Source: Rhodothermaceae bacterium (GTDB taxonomy: Bacteria > Bacteroidota > Rhodothermia > Rhodothermales > JAHEMB01). Taken from it: 5,972 nt of DNA. The DNA is taken from contig JAHEMB010000261.1 in NCBI GenBank assembly GCA_024643915.1, positions 1 to 5,972 on the forward strand. The letters are read 5' to 3'. The position numbers and the translations under genes were made by a program. Below, one piece after another: positions 1 to 5,483 of this stretch. How positions within the stretch are numbered: position 1 is the first letter of the stretch; each line of letters begins with the position of its first letter. The notes beneath the pieces are model-generated. The model made no database searches. It was not told where the DNA came from and saw nothing but the letters and a program-made list of their open reading frames with translations.

Positions 1-1115
1 CCGGCCTTGCCGTCATCCGCTTTGCCCGTGGCGCCGACGGCCAGGACGTGGTTATAGTTGGAGGGGAACTGAGGCACAAGGTCGTTGCTGTCGCCGTTCA
101 GATCGCTGCCGCCGTTGCCGGCAGACGTGACGAGGAGGGCGCCCTGCGCGTAGGCGAAATCGATGACCTCCTGGGCCACGCGGGAGCGCGCCCGACCGCC
201 CCAACTCGCGTTGATGACAGCCGCGCCATTGGCCGCCGCGTAGGCGATGGCCTCAAAGCCGAAGCAGATGCTCCCGTCCAACCCGGCCAGCGGGCAAGCG
301 GCGTTAACAGGCATGAAGCGGGCGTTCCACCCCATACCGGCCACGCCCAGGTTGTTGTCCGTGACCGCCGCCGCTACGCCTGCCACAATCGTCCCGTGCC
401 CGGCACTCGATGGCGTTTCGGCCAGGCCGGTCGGATCGGCGCTGTTCGAGGCGAAGTTCCACCCGTGGACGTCGTCGATGAAGCCGTTGCCGTCGTCGTC
501 GAGGCCATTGTCGTCCACTTCACCGGGATTGATCCAGACGTTGGCGCGCAGATCCTCGTGCCGCCAGTCCGTGCCGCCGTCTACTATAGCGATGACGGTG
601 GTACCCTGATCGCCCCGCACTACATCCCACGCCTCCGGGGCACGCACCTGGAGCAAATGCTGCATCTCGCCGAAAAGCGCGTCGTTCGGACTGCCCCTGC
701 GTCGCACCGCCACCCCGTGCAATCGATAAACGAAGCGCGGTTCGGCGTATTCGACGTGGGGATCACGGGCGAGTTGGGCGGCCACCTGCTGCGGCGGCGC
801 CGGGCCCCGGTAGTGATAATTATAGATCTGCTGAAGCGCCTCCCCGCGCTTCCCCACCCGTTGCACAAACGGGAAAACAGGCTCGATGGCGAAGACGCCC
901 AGCTTAGCTGCAAGCCCATCGAGCGACATGCGCCCGGTCTTGCTGCCGCCTTCGCCCATCGGCGCCTTTAGTTTCACCACCACGACGCCCGGCATCACCG
1001 CCATACCGTCATCCAGCGAGGCCCGGTCGTCTGCTGCTACGCCCCAGGTCTGCCCAGCAAATAGCAATAGGCAGAGGATGTATCGCCCGCTTCGTTTTCG
1101 TCGTGCAGCCTTCAT
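1..1115 (-). CDS. Secreted subtilisin-like serine protease (peptidase family S8), 3' end outside window
   Basis: The gene starts at ATG 1113-1115 and stays open for 371 codons to the left edge. A basic N-terminus followed by a hydrophobic stretch (about residues 11-28, ending WGVAA) is a likely signal peptide. Residues 40-130 resemble a protease propeptide, with PGVVVVKLKAP at the start and ARDPHVEYAEPRFVY at the end. The catalytic domain follows. Asp179 lies in AIVDGGTDWRHEDL, His240 in GHGTIVAGVAA, and Asn334 in TSAGNGG is the expected oxyanion-hole residue. The Asp-rich insertion NPGEVDDNGLDDDGNGF (196-212) is common in secreted S8 enzymes and could bind calcium. Cys274 and Cys284 might form a disulfide. 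The catalytic Ser (GTSMA-type motif) and any C-terminal sorting domain would lie beyond the window, so activity cannot be confirmed. The start lies 7 bases after the stop of the upstream T9SS-cargo gene, and a Shine-Dalgarno-like AGGA overlaps that stop, which suggests translational coupling. Confidence 0.93.
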   Translation of the reverse strand, partial: MKAARRKRSGRYILCLLLFAGQTWGVAADDRASLDDGMAVMPGVVVVKLKAPMGEGGSKTGRMSLDGLAAKLGVFAIEPVFPFVQRVGKRGEALQQIYNYHYRGPAPPQQVAAQLARDPHVEYAEPRFVYRLHGVAVRRRGSPNDALFGEMQHLLQVRAPEAWDVVRGDQGTTVIAIVDGGTDWRHEDLRANVWINPGEVDDNGLDDDGNGFIDDVHGWNFASNSADPTGLAETPSSAGHGTIVAGVAAAVTDNNLGVAGMGWNARFMPVNAACPLAGLDGSICFGFEAIAYAAANGAAVINASWGGRARSRVAQEVIDFAYAQGALLVTSAGNGGSDLNGDSNDLVPQFPSNYNHVLAVGATGKADDGKA

Positions 1116-1122
1116 CCGCGTC

Positions 1123-2154
1123 CTATTTCAATAGGGTCAGCATCCGCTCCTGCGTGGCCGCCCCCGCTGTAAGGAGGTACATGTAAAGGCCGCTCGGCAG
1201 GTGATGCCCGTCAAAGGCGACCCGGTAACGACCGGCGGCGAGGGTTTCGTCGACCAGCACGTCCACCTCTCGCCCCAGTAGATCGAAGATGCGGAGGGAG
1301 GCCGGCCCGCTCTGGTCAAGCGCAAATTCGATGGTCGTGGCGGGGTTGAACGGGTTAGGATAGTTGGGCATCAGCGCAAACGACGCCGGCACCCCCTCGC
1401 CTACCGGCTCCACCGCCACAGGAGCCTCATCGCTCAGGGTAAAACGCGCCAGCACGTTGGCATTGTTGACCCCATCGAAGTCGAGCGCGATATAGAAACC
1501 GGCCGGGTCCTCGGCATCGCCGTTGAAGTGAAAGACAGAGCGGGCTGGATAATAGGCGGTGTTGGTCGTGTCCGCCGTGCCGTTGTCTGTTAGGAAGTTC
1601 AGAAATCCGTCCTGCGACTCCTCTACGACGTGCAAGACGAAGACGACATCCTCCCCCTCCGTCACATTAAAGGCCCTGTCGCTCAGGTCAATGCTGTTCG
1701 CGTAATTGACCAGGTCCGAGGACAACGCGCTGAAAGGAACATCCAGCGAATCGATGGTGGGTGAGAAGGCAATGTCGGCATTGAAGTCGTCAATATTTAC
1801 GAGACGAAGTCGCAGTATCCCGCTTCCGGAGATGCCAGGCGCCGACACGTTGCCGCTCAGAGGACCGTCATAGAGGGGAAATTCAACCTGGGTGATGCGG
1901 CCGGATAAACTGGGCGTAATCCTCACCCCAAACGCCTGCACAAGCGCGCCCCCTACTTCATAGACAAGCGCCGCATCGCCCGAATAATCGATCACTTCGT
2001 CTTCCAGGCGCGCCGCCAGGGCGGGCACTTTCGGCTCAGCCGATTCAATAGCTGCAGCGGCTCGCAAGGCCGGCAAGCGTTCCTGGGCATAACTTGCGAG
2101 GGTAAAGCTTAGCAGCAGACCGCACGTAAAGATCGTCGTAGCAAGCGGTTTCAT
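1123..2154 (-). CDS. Secreted beta-rich protein with C-terminal type IX secretion sorting domain
   Basis: This 343-residue protein begins at ATG 2152-2154, preceded by a purine-rich GAGAGAAG. Residues 1-23 form a clear Sec signal peptide with probable cleavage after SYA. The middle (about 50-245) is rich in alternating hydrophobic residues, Asp, Asn and Ser, as expected for a beta-sandwich; I recognise no catalytic motif and cannot name the family. Residues 264-343 form a type A T9SS C-terminal domain: NYPNPFNPATTIEFAL, then LRIFDLLGREVDVL, then LPSGLYMYLL, ending in RMLTLLK. In this system the domain directs passage through the outer membrane and is then usually removed or replaced by a lipopolysaccharide anchor. 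The next gene in the same direction is a secreted S8 protease only 7 bases away, so the protein may be displayed or secreted with it and could be its partner, scaffold or substrate; this pairing is inferred from spacing alone. Confidence 0.92.
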   Translation of the reverse strand: MKPLATTIFTCGLLLSFTLASYAQERLPALRAAAAIESAEPKVPALAARLEDEVIDYSGDAALVYEVGGALVQAFGVRITPSLSGRITQVEFPLYDGPLSGNVSAPGISGSGILRLRLVNIDDFNADIAFSPTIDSLDVPFSALSSDLVNYANSIDLSDRAFNVTEGEDVVFVLHVVEESQDGFLNFLTDNGTADTTNTAYYPARSVFHFNGDAEDPAGFYIALDFDGVNNANVLARFTLSDEAPVAVEPVGEGVPASFALMPNYPNPFNPATTIEFALDQSGPASLRIFDLLGREVDVLVDETLAAGRYRVAFDGHHLPSGLYMYLLTAGAATQERMLTLLK

Positions 2155-2348
2155 CTTCTCTCAGATTGTGTCGAAGGGGTGGCGGTAGTAGACTCGTGCG
2201 TGCCGCTTCGGTCAACTGGCGCTGCGTCACCTCTTCCCCGTCTCGATCGACCGCTGCCTATCTACAAAACCATTCTAGGCGTGGGCCGGACTCCCGGAGG
2301 CGATCCGCAAGAGAGCACGATGCTAAAAGATACGATGAAATGCAATGC
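2155..2348. other. Non-coding gap between polyketide synthase and T9SS-cargo genes
   Basis: I see no gene here. The stretch should hold the promoter of the T9SS-cargo/protease pair, since a weak terminator precedes it. I could not find a convincing -35/-10 pair or a Bacteroidota-type TTTG and TAnnTTTG pair with correct spacing. The nearest candidate on the minus strand (TTTTG then TATCTTTT) has only 15 bases between elements. Confidence 0.5.
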
Positions 2349-2380
2349 AAAAGGCGGTCTCTGTTAGCCAGAAACGGGCC
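2349..2380 (-). terminator. Weak candidate terminator at the 3' end of the polyketide synthase gene
   Basis: Read on the minus strand, GTTTCTG pairs with CAGAGAC (7 pairs, one G-U) around the loop GCTAA, which holds the TAA stop codon. A short outer GGC/GCC pairing can extend it, and it is followed by TTTT. The stem is modest and the T-run short, so termination would be partial at best. It fits the 209-base gap before the next gene. Confidence 0.35.
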
Positions 2381-3488
2381 TCAGCAGGCAGCCTTCAAGC
2401 GTCAGTCCAGGGCCGAACGCCATCGCGACGCCGGGGCCGAGGCCCGCGCCCCCCTCTGCCAGCTCGGCACAGTGGCGATCGAGGAAGCGCTTGAGGATGA
2501 AAAGAATGGTCGGCGAACTCATGTTGCCGTGCAGGCGCAACACCTCCAGGCTATCGTGCACCGCCTCGTCAGGCAGCGCCAGCACCTCCTGCGCTTTTTC
2601 CACGATGGCCCGCCCACCCGGATGGATGGCCCAGAATTCCACGTCCTCCAGTTCGAGGCCGTTACGGCACAGGAGCGTGTCGAGGTAGGCCGGGAGATTG
2701 CGGGCGATGACGGCAGGCACGCGTGGGGAGAGGCCCATCAGGAAGCCTTTGTCCCCAATGTCCCAACTCATGTGGTCCATCGAATCGTCGTCGAGGAGGG
2801 CGTGGTTATCCTCGTAGACGAGCCGCCCTCCAACCTCCTCGGGTGGCCGCGCGGCCAGCACCGCCGCCGCCGCCCCGTCAGAGAAAAGCGCGTTCACCAC
2901 AGCATTTTCGATGCTGTCGTCTACCTGGAAATGCAGCGTACAGAGTTCGGCACAGACGACGAGGACGCGAGCGTCGGGGCGTGACTGGCAGAAGCCGTGC
3001 GCCACGCGGAGGGCATTGAAGGCGGCGTAGCAGCCCATGAATCCGATCATGGCGCGCTGCGTGTCTGCCCGCAGGCCCAGCCGTTTCACCAGTTCAATGT
3101 CGAGCCCCGGCGCGAAGAATCCGGTGCAGCTCACCCCTATGACGTGCGTGATTTCCTCCGGCGCCAGGCCGGCCTGATCGAGCGCCTCCCGGGCCACGCG
3201 CTCGGCGAGCGGAACCACGGCCTCGCGGTATTTTCGGTTGCGCGCGCCCGTCGTCGGGGCGGGCTGCAACGACCAATCGGGGGAAAAGAATTCGAAGTCT
3301 TGCGCCTCTCGCCCGTAGTCCTCGACACAAGAGAAGCGGTAGTCAATGCCGGAGCGCGCGTAAATCTTTGGAATACGCTGCCGCAGCCCTTCCGGCAGGC
3401 TTTCAACACGCTCCATGAACGAGGAGGCATACTGCTGCGAACGACGGAGCGGCGGATTGCCCGTGGCGATAGCTTCGAGAACAGTCAC
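2364..3488 (-). CDS. Type III polyketide synthase (chalcone/stilbene synthase family)
   Basis: This family forms homodimers that extend a CoA-linked starter with malonyl-CoA and cyclise the product to resorcinols, phloroglucinols or pyrones. Counting from GTG 3486-3488 (374 residues), the nucleophile is Cys153 in GFMGCYAAFNAL (codon 3030-3032). His289 is in WAIHPGGRAI and Asn322 in LHGNMSSPTILF, which completes the Cys-His-Asn triad. GVSCTGFFAPGLD and the C-terminal AFGPGLTLEG are further family signatures. By-eye alignment to plant chalcone synthase keeps both gatekeeper Phe residues (Phe202 in NALFSDG, Phe249 in KGFLMG) and puts His186 at the Thr197 chain-length position. The frame is open back to TTG 3549-3551, giving 395 residues, but homology begins at TVLEAIATGNPP and GTG has a weak GAAAG before it, so I prefer GTG. 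Substrate and product cannot be deduced. No cyclase, methyltransferase or oxidase gene is adjacent. Confidence 0.93.
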   Translation of the reverse strand: MTVLEAIATGNPPLRRSQQYASSFMERVESLPEGLRQRIPKIYARSGIDYRFSCVEDYGREAQDFEFFSPDWSLQPAPTTGARNRKYREAVVPLAERVAREALDQAGLAPEEITHVIGVSCTGFFAPGLDIELVKRLGLRADTQRAMIGFMGCYAAFNALRVAHGFCQSRPDARVLVVCAELCTLHFQVDDSIENAVVNALFSDGAAAAVLAARPPEEVGGRLVYEDNHALLDDDSMDHMSWDIGDKGFLMGLSPRVPAVIARNLPAYLDTLLCRNGLELEDVEFWAIHPGGRAIVEKAQEVLALPDEAVHDSLEVLRLHGNMSSPTILFILKRFLDRHCAELAEGGAGLGPGVAMAFGPGLTLEGCLLRPVSG

Positions 3489-3637
3489 GCGCTTTCGGGA
3501 AATGGATTGCAGATCGCTGATGATGCTTCGGAATAACCTACAACGGCGCAATCGGGGGCGATGAGGGCAGGAAAGGCTCGTACGGCGGTAGCCTGGCGGG
3601 GTTCGGCGCCTTACAGACGTGTCAGGTTTTTGCCACC
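3489..3637. other. Non-coding gap between mazG and the polyketide synthase gene
   Basis: This 149-base stretch may hold the polyketide synthase promoter, or part of its 5' end if translation begins at TTG 3549-3551. I see no convincing promoter, ribosome binding site or mazG terminator on the minus strand. A small hairpin at 3609-3626 has its T-run on the plus strand, where there is no gene to terminate. Confidence 0.45.
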
Positions 3638-4510
3638 CTAGCCGGCGCTCCGGCTCGTCTCACCGCCGGCTGACGCCTCTTCCCGCTCTTGCTCTTTAGC
3701 TTCATCCCAGAGCTGATCCATCGAGGCCAGGTCGGCATCGGCCAGGGAGCGACCCTGCTCGCGCAGCCGGCGCTCGATGTGCTGGAAACGGCGGACGAAC
3801 TTCGCGTTGGTGCGACGGAGCGCGTTCTCCGGGTTGACGCCCACGAAGCGGGCATAATTGACGAGGCCAAAAAGCACGTCGCCGAACTCGTATTCCAGAT
3901 CAGGCGCCGCCGCGCCTCGTTCCACGAGGTCATGGAATTCCTGAATCTCCTCCTCCACCTTTTCCCACGCGCCCTCACGCTGCGGAAAATCGAAGCCGAC
4001 GCCGGCTGCTTTTTCTTGGATGCGGTAGGCGCGGAGGAGGGCCGGCAAGTGGCCGGGCACGCCTTCAAGGGCCGAACGGCGCCCTCTTTCCTGCATCTTG
4101 ATCTGCTCCCAGTTCGTCAGCACTTCAGCTACGCCGTCCACTTTCACACGCTGCCCTGTCGCGTCATCGCCGAAGACGTGCGGGTGGCGGCGCACCAGCT
4201 TCTCGGTCTCCGCCTCGATCACGTCCTTGAGCGTAAACCGCCCGCCTTGCTCGGCGATGACGCTGTGGAAGACGACGTGCAGCAACAGATCCCCCAGTTC
4301 TCTTTTCAGCTCGTCCCAGTTTTCTTCATCGATGGCCTCGACTGTTTCATATGCCTCCTCGATCAGCAGGTGTTTCACCGATTCGTGCGTCTGTTCTCGA
4401 TCCCACGGGCAATCCCGCCGAAGCTGTCGCACGATGGCCACGAAATCGGCGTAGGTGTCGAGTCGGTCTTCCTTTTCAGCGAATTGGGCATCGTAGATCT
4501 TGTTGTTCAT
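3638..4510 (-). CDS. mazG: Nucleoside triphosphate pyrophosphohydrolase MazG
   Basis: MazG hydrolyses NTPs and dNTPs to monophosphates and pyrophosphate in the cytoplasm, clearing abnormal nucleotides and affecting (p)ppGpp levels in E. coli. The 290-residue product has the usual two-domain form (E. coli MazG is about 263). In the first domain DCPWDREQTHESVKHLL (33-49) leads into the metal-binding pair EEAYE (51-55) and ELGD (71-74). The second domain repeats this with EEIQE (187-191) and EFGD (208-211). Between them lie VRRHPHVFG (107-114) and NWEQIKMQE (133-141), both characteristic of full-length MazG. The C-terminal tail from about 270 is charged and probably disordered. The start is ATG 4508-4510, with only a weak AAAAG upstream. 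The gene diverges from ssb. No mazE/mazF toxin-antitoxin genes are nearby, so the name reflects the enzyme family only. Confidence 0.95.
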   Translation of the reverse strand: MNNKIYDAQFAEKEDRLDTYADFVAIVRQLRRDCPWDREQTHESVKHLLIEEAYETVEAIDEENWDELKRELGDLLLHVVFHSVIAEQGGRFTLKDVIEAETEKLVRRHPHVFGDDATGQRVKVDGVAEVLTNWEQIKMQERGRRSALEGVPGHLPALLRAYRIQEKAAGVGFDFPQREGAWEKVEEEIQEFHDLVERGAAAPDLEYEFGDVLFGLVNYARFVGVNPENALRRTNAKFVRRFQHIERRLREQGRSLADADLASMDQLWDEAKEQEREEASAGGETSRSAG

Positions 4511-4578
4511 CTAGGACGTCTTTTCAATGAGGCAAGAGAAACCGAAATCCGACACGTGGGCACCACGAGCGCAGAGTG

Positions 4579-4616
4579 CGACTGACGCAAGTAAACCCGA
4601 CTGACGAAGTAAATCC
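4579..4616. repeat. Imperfect 19-bp tandem direct repeat, two copies
   Basis: CGACTGACGCAAGTAAACC (4579-4597) is followed directly by CGACTGACGAAGTAAATCC (4598-4616). The copies differ by one indel on each side of the AAGTAAA core. They lie about 70-110 bases upstream of the mazG start, so they could be a duplicated protein-binding site or a slippage product. No function is shown. Confidence 0.8.
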
Positions 4617-4630
4617 GAAATCCAAAATCC
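4611..4630. repeat. Three AAATCC units at 7-base spacing
   Basis: AAATCC occurs at 4611-4616, 4618-4623 and 4625-4630, a perfect 7-base period that overlaps the end of the 19-bp repeat. A fourth, isolated AAATCC is at 4545-4550. Short heptameric arrays of this type occur in intergenic DNA of several bacterial groups; I infer simple-sequence expansion rather than a specific role. Confidence 0.7.
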
Positions 4631-4704
4631 AGACTCTCTCTTGCCCTACCCGTGAAGAAAAAAATTGTTTTGCTCAGAAAGGGGATGACGCAGGGCTGAC
4701 ACCC

Positions 4705-4736
4705 TTGCCCCGTACCTTAGCCCCGAGGTATTCTTC
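4705..4736 (+). promoter_or_regulatory. Candidate ssb promoter
   Basis: TTGCCC (4705-4710) and TATTCT (4729-4734) are separated by 18 bases, each matching four of six sigma-70 consensus positions. The same bases also read as a Bacteroidota-type promoter: TTG, 21 bases, then TATTCTTC against TAnnTTTG. Transcription would start near 4741, giving a leader of about 170 bases. The assignment rests only on motif matching. Confidence 0.35.
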
Positions 4737-4767
4737 TGCCTCGCGCAAGCATCTACCAAATGCCAAC

Positions 4768-4786
4768 GGGCCGAACCGCTCGGCCC
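4768..4786 (+). promoter_or_regulatory. Perfect 7-bp hairpin in the ssb leader
   Basis: GGGCCGA (4768-4774) pairs perfectly with TCGGCCC (4780-4786) around the loop ACCGC. It is GC-rich and should fold readily in RNA. No T-run follows, so it is not a simple terminator. It lies just upstream of the longer stem-loop and may be part of one leader structure. Confidence 0.5.
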
Positions 4787-4791
4787 TGCAT

Positions 4792-4874
4792 CTCCTGGTG
4801 GATTCATGTCAGCGAGTCGGACTTGGCCGGCGCCGCGAAGGCAGCCGGCGGACTCATGTAAGAATCGCCAGGGG
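4792..4874 (+). promoter_or_regulatory. Candidate structured leader RNA of ssb (83-nt multi-segment stem-loop)
   Basis: Four nested helices stack toward one apex. CTCCTGG (4792-4798) pairs with CCAGGGG (4868-4874), 7 pairs with one G-U. GATTC (4801-4805) pairs with GAATC (4862-4866). GAGTC (4814-4818) pairs with GACTC (4851-4855). GCCGGC plus GCC (4826-4834) pairs with GGC and GCCGGC (4840-4842, 4844-4849) across one bulged A, closing a GCGAA loop. The basal arm CTCCTGG can instead pair with CTAGGAG (4898-4904), which contains the ssb Shine-Dalgarno, again 7 pairs with one G-U. The two pairings exclude each other, so the element could expose or hide the ribosome binding site. Pairings were read by eye, with no energy calculation or known family match. 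Confidence 0.45.
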
Positions 4875-4899
4875 TTCATGTACAACCAAACACACAGCT

Positions 4900-4906
4900 A
4901 GGAGGT
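4900..4906 (+). promoter_or_regulatory. Strong Shine-Dalgarno of ssb
   Basis: AGGAGGT lies six bases before ATG 4913-4915 and is by far the best ribosome binding site in the window, which fixes the ssb start. The preceding 4882-4897 is A/C-rich and looks unstructured. CTAGGAG (4898-4904) is complementary to leader segment 4792-4798. Confidence 0.85.
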
Positions 4907-4912
4907 GTAATC

Positions 4913-5407
4913 ATGGCACGGGGTATCAACAAAGTTATCCTGATCGGCAACCTGGGGCAGGACCCCGAACTGCGCTACACGGGCAGCGGCACCGCCGTCT
5001 GCAACATGCGCCTCGCCACGAACGAGTCCTACCGCGACTCCGACGGCCAACTCGTCGATAAGACGGAATGGCACAGCGTGGTGGCCTGGGCGCGCCTGGC
5101 CGAGATCTGCGGCGAGTACCTGAAGAAGGGCTCGCAGGTCTACTTCGAAGGCTCGCTCCAGACGCGCTCGTGGGAGGACCGCGACGGCAACACCCGGTAC
5201 ACGACCGAGGTGAAGGCTCGCGAGATGATGATCCTCAGCAGCCGCGACGGCAGCGGCGGCGGAAGCTACGACCGGTCGGAAGATTTCGATCAGTCGGGCT
5301 CCCAGCAGCCACAGCAGCGGCAGGCGCGCCCCCAGCAGCAACAGCGGCAGGCGGCGCCCAAAGAGGACGAATTCACCTTCGCACCGGACGACGACTTGCC
5401 GTTCTAA
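4913..5407 (+). CDS. ssb: Single-stranded DNA-binding protein SSB
   Basis: SSB coats single-stranded DNA during replication, recombination and repair, and recruits partner enzymes through its C-terminal tip. The 164 residues have the classic order. An OB fold spans about 1-108, opening with INKVILIGNLGQDPELRY. It includes TEWHSVVAW (51-59), KKGSQVYFEGSLQTRSW (71-87) and RYTTEV (95-100), which carry the aromatic DNA-contact positions seen in E. coli SSB. A flexible Gly/Ser/Gln-rich linker runs from 112 to 150, and the acidic tip is DDDLPF (159-164). The length is normal. The linker holds two near-identical 9-residue units (QQRQARP and QQRQAAP). No rpsF or rpsR flanks the gene, unlike the common rpsF-ssb-rpsR order, so it appears to be a single-gene unit with its own promoter, a long structured leader and a strong terminator. 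Confidence 0.98.
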   Translation: MARGINKVILIGNLGQDPELRYTGSGTAVCNMRLATNESYRDSDGQLVDKTEWHSVVAWARLAEICGEYLKKGSQVYFEGSLQTRSWEDRDGNTRYTTEVKAREMMILSSRDGSGGGSYDRSEDFDQSGSQQPQQRQARPQQQQRQAAPKEDEFTFAPDDDLPF

Positions 5408-5430
5408 CGGTATCCGGTCGTAACGAAAGA

Positions 5431-5471
5431 GGCGGCGATCCTCCGTACGAGGGTCGCCGCCTTTCTATTTT
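5431..5471 (+). terminator. Intrinsic terminator of ssb, probably bidirectional
   Basis: GGCGGCGATCCTC (5431-5443) pairs with GAGGGTCGCCGCC (5449-5461), 13 pairs with one wobble, around the loop CGTAC. TTTCTATTTT follows. On the minus strand the same stem is followed by TCTTTCGTT, so it can also stop the convergent gene that ends at 5484. It begins 24 bases after the ssb stop codon. Confidence 0.93.
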
Positions 5472-5483
5472 GCACACGGAGCG

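Larger units (their letters stand above)
4511..4704. other. Divergent intergenic region, mazG-proximal half
   Basis: This is the mazG-side half of the 402-base gap between mazG and ssb, and I see no gene in it. It is richer in A and T than the flanking genes, with an A-run at about 4658-4665, and holds the short repeats listed separately. It should include the mazG promoter on the minus strand, but no confident match was found. The ssb-side half carries the candidate promoter and structured leader. Confidence 0.6.

Noticed and set aside
48..971. 307-codon open frame on the plus strand
   Set aside because: It lies opposite the protease gene, whose minus-strand frame carries the Asp, His and Asn motifs of family S8. 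The plus-strand translation is low-complexity and rich in Arg, Val and Ala, as expected for an antisense frame in GC-rich DNA.
2166..2984. 272-codon open frame on the plus strand
   Set aside because: Antisense to the type III polyketide synthase; no domain pattern and no ribosome binding site.
3609..3631. Small hairpin with a TTTTT tail on the plus strand after mazG
   Set aside because: The T-run is on the plus strand, where no gene precedes it, while mazG runs on the minus strand. The stem has a mismatch and is short.
3689..4585. 298-codon open frame on the plus strand
   Set aside because: Antisense to mazG across nearly its full length; the minus strand has both MazG metal-binding motif pairs.
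4646..4885. 79-codon minus-strand frame in the ssb leader
   Set aside because: No ribosome binding site and no recognisable motif. Its MNP repeats come from the TCATGT copies in the leader rather than from protein conservation.
4511..4912. CRISPR array, tRNA or insertion sequence in the large intergenic region
   Set aside because: The repeats are too short and lack spacers, there is no cloverleaf, and I see no transposase or matched terminal inverted repeats.
4898..5341. 147-codon minus-strand frame opposite ssb
   Set aside because: Shadow of ssb in another frame; Leu/Ala/Val-rich without domain features.
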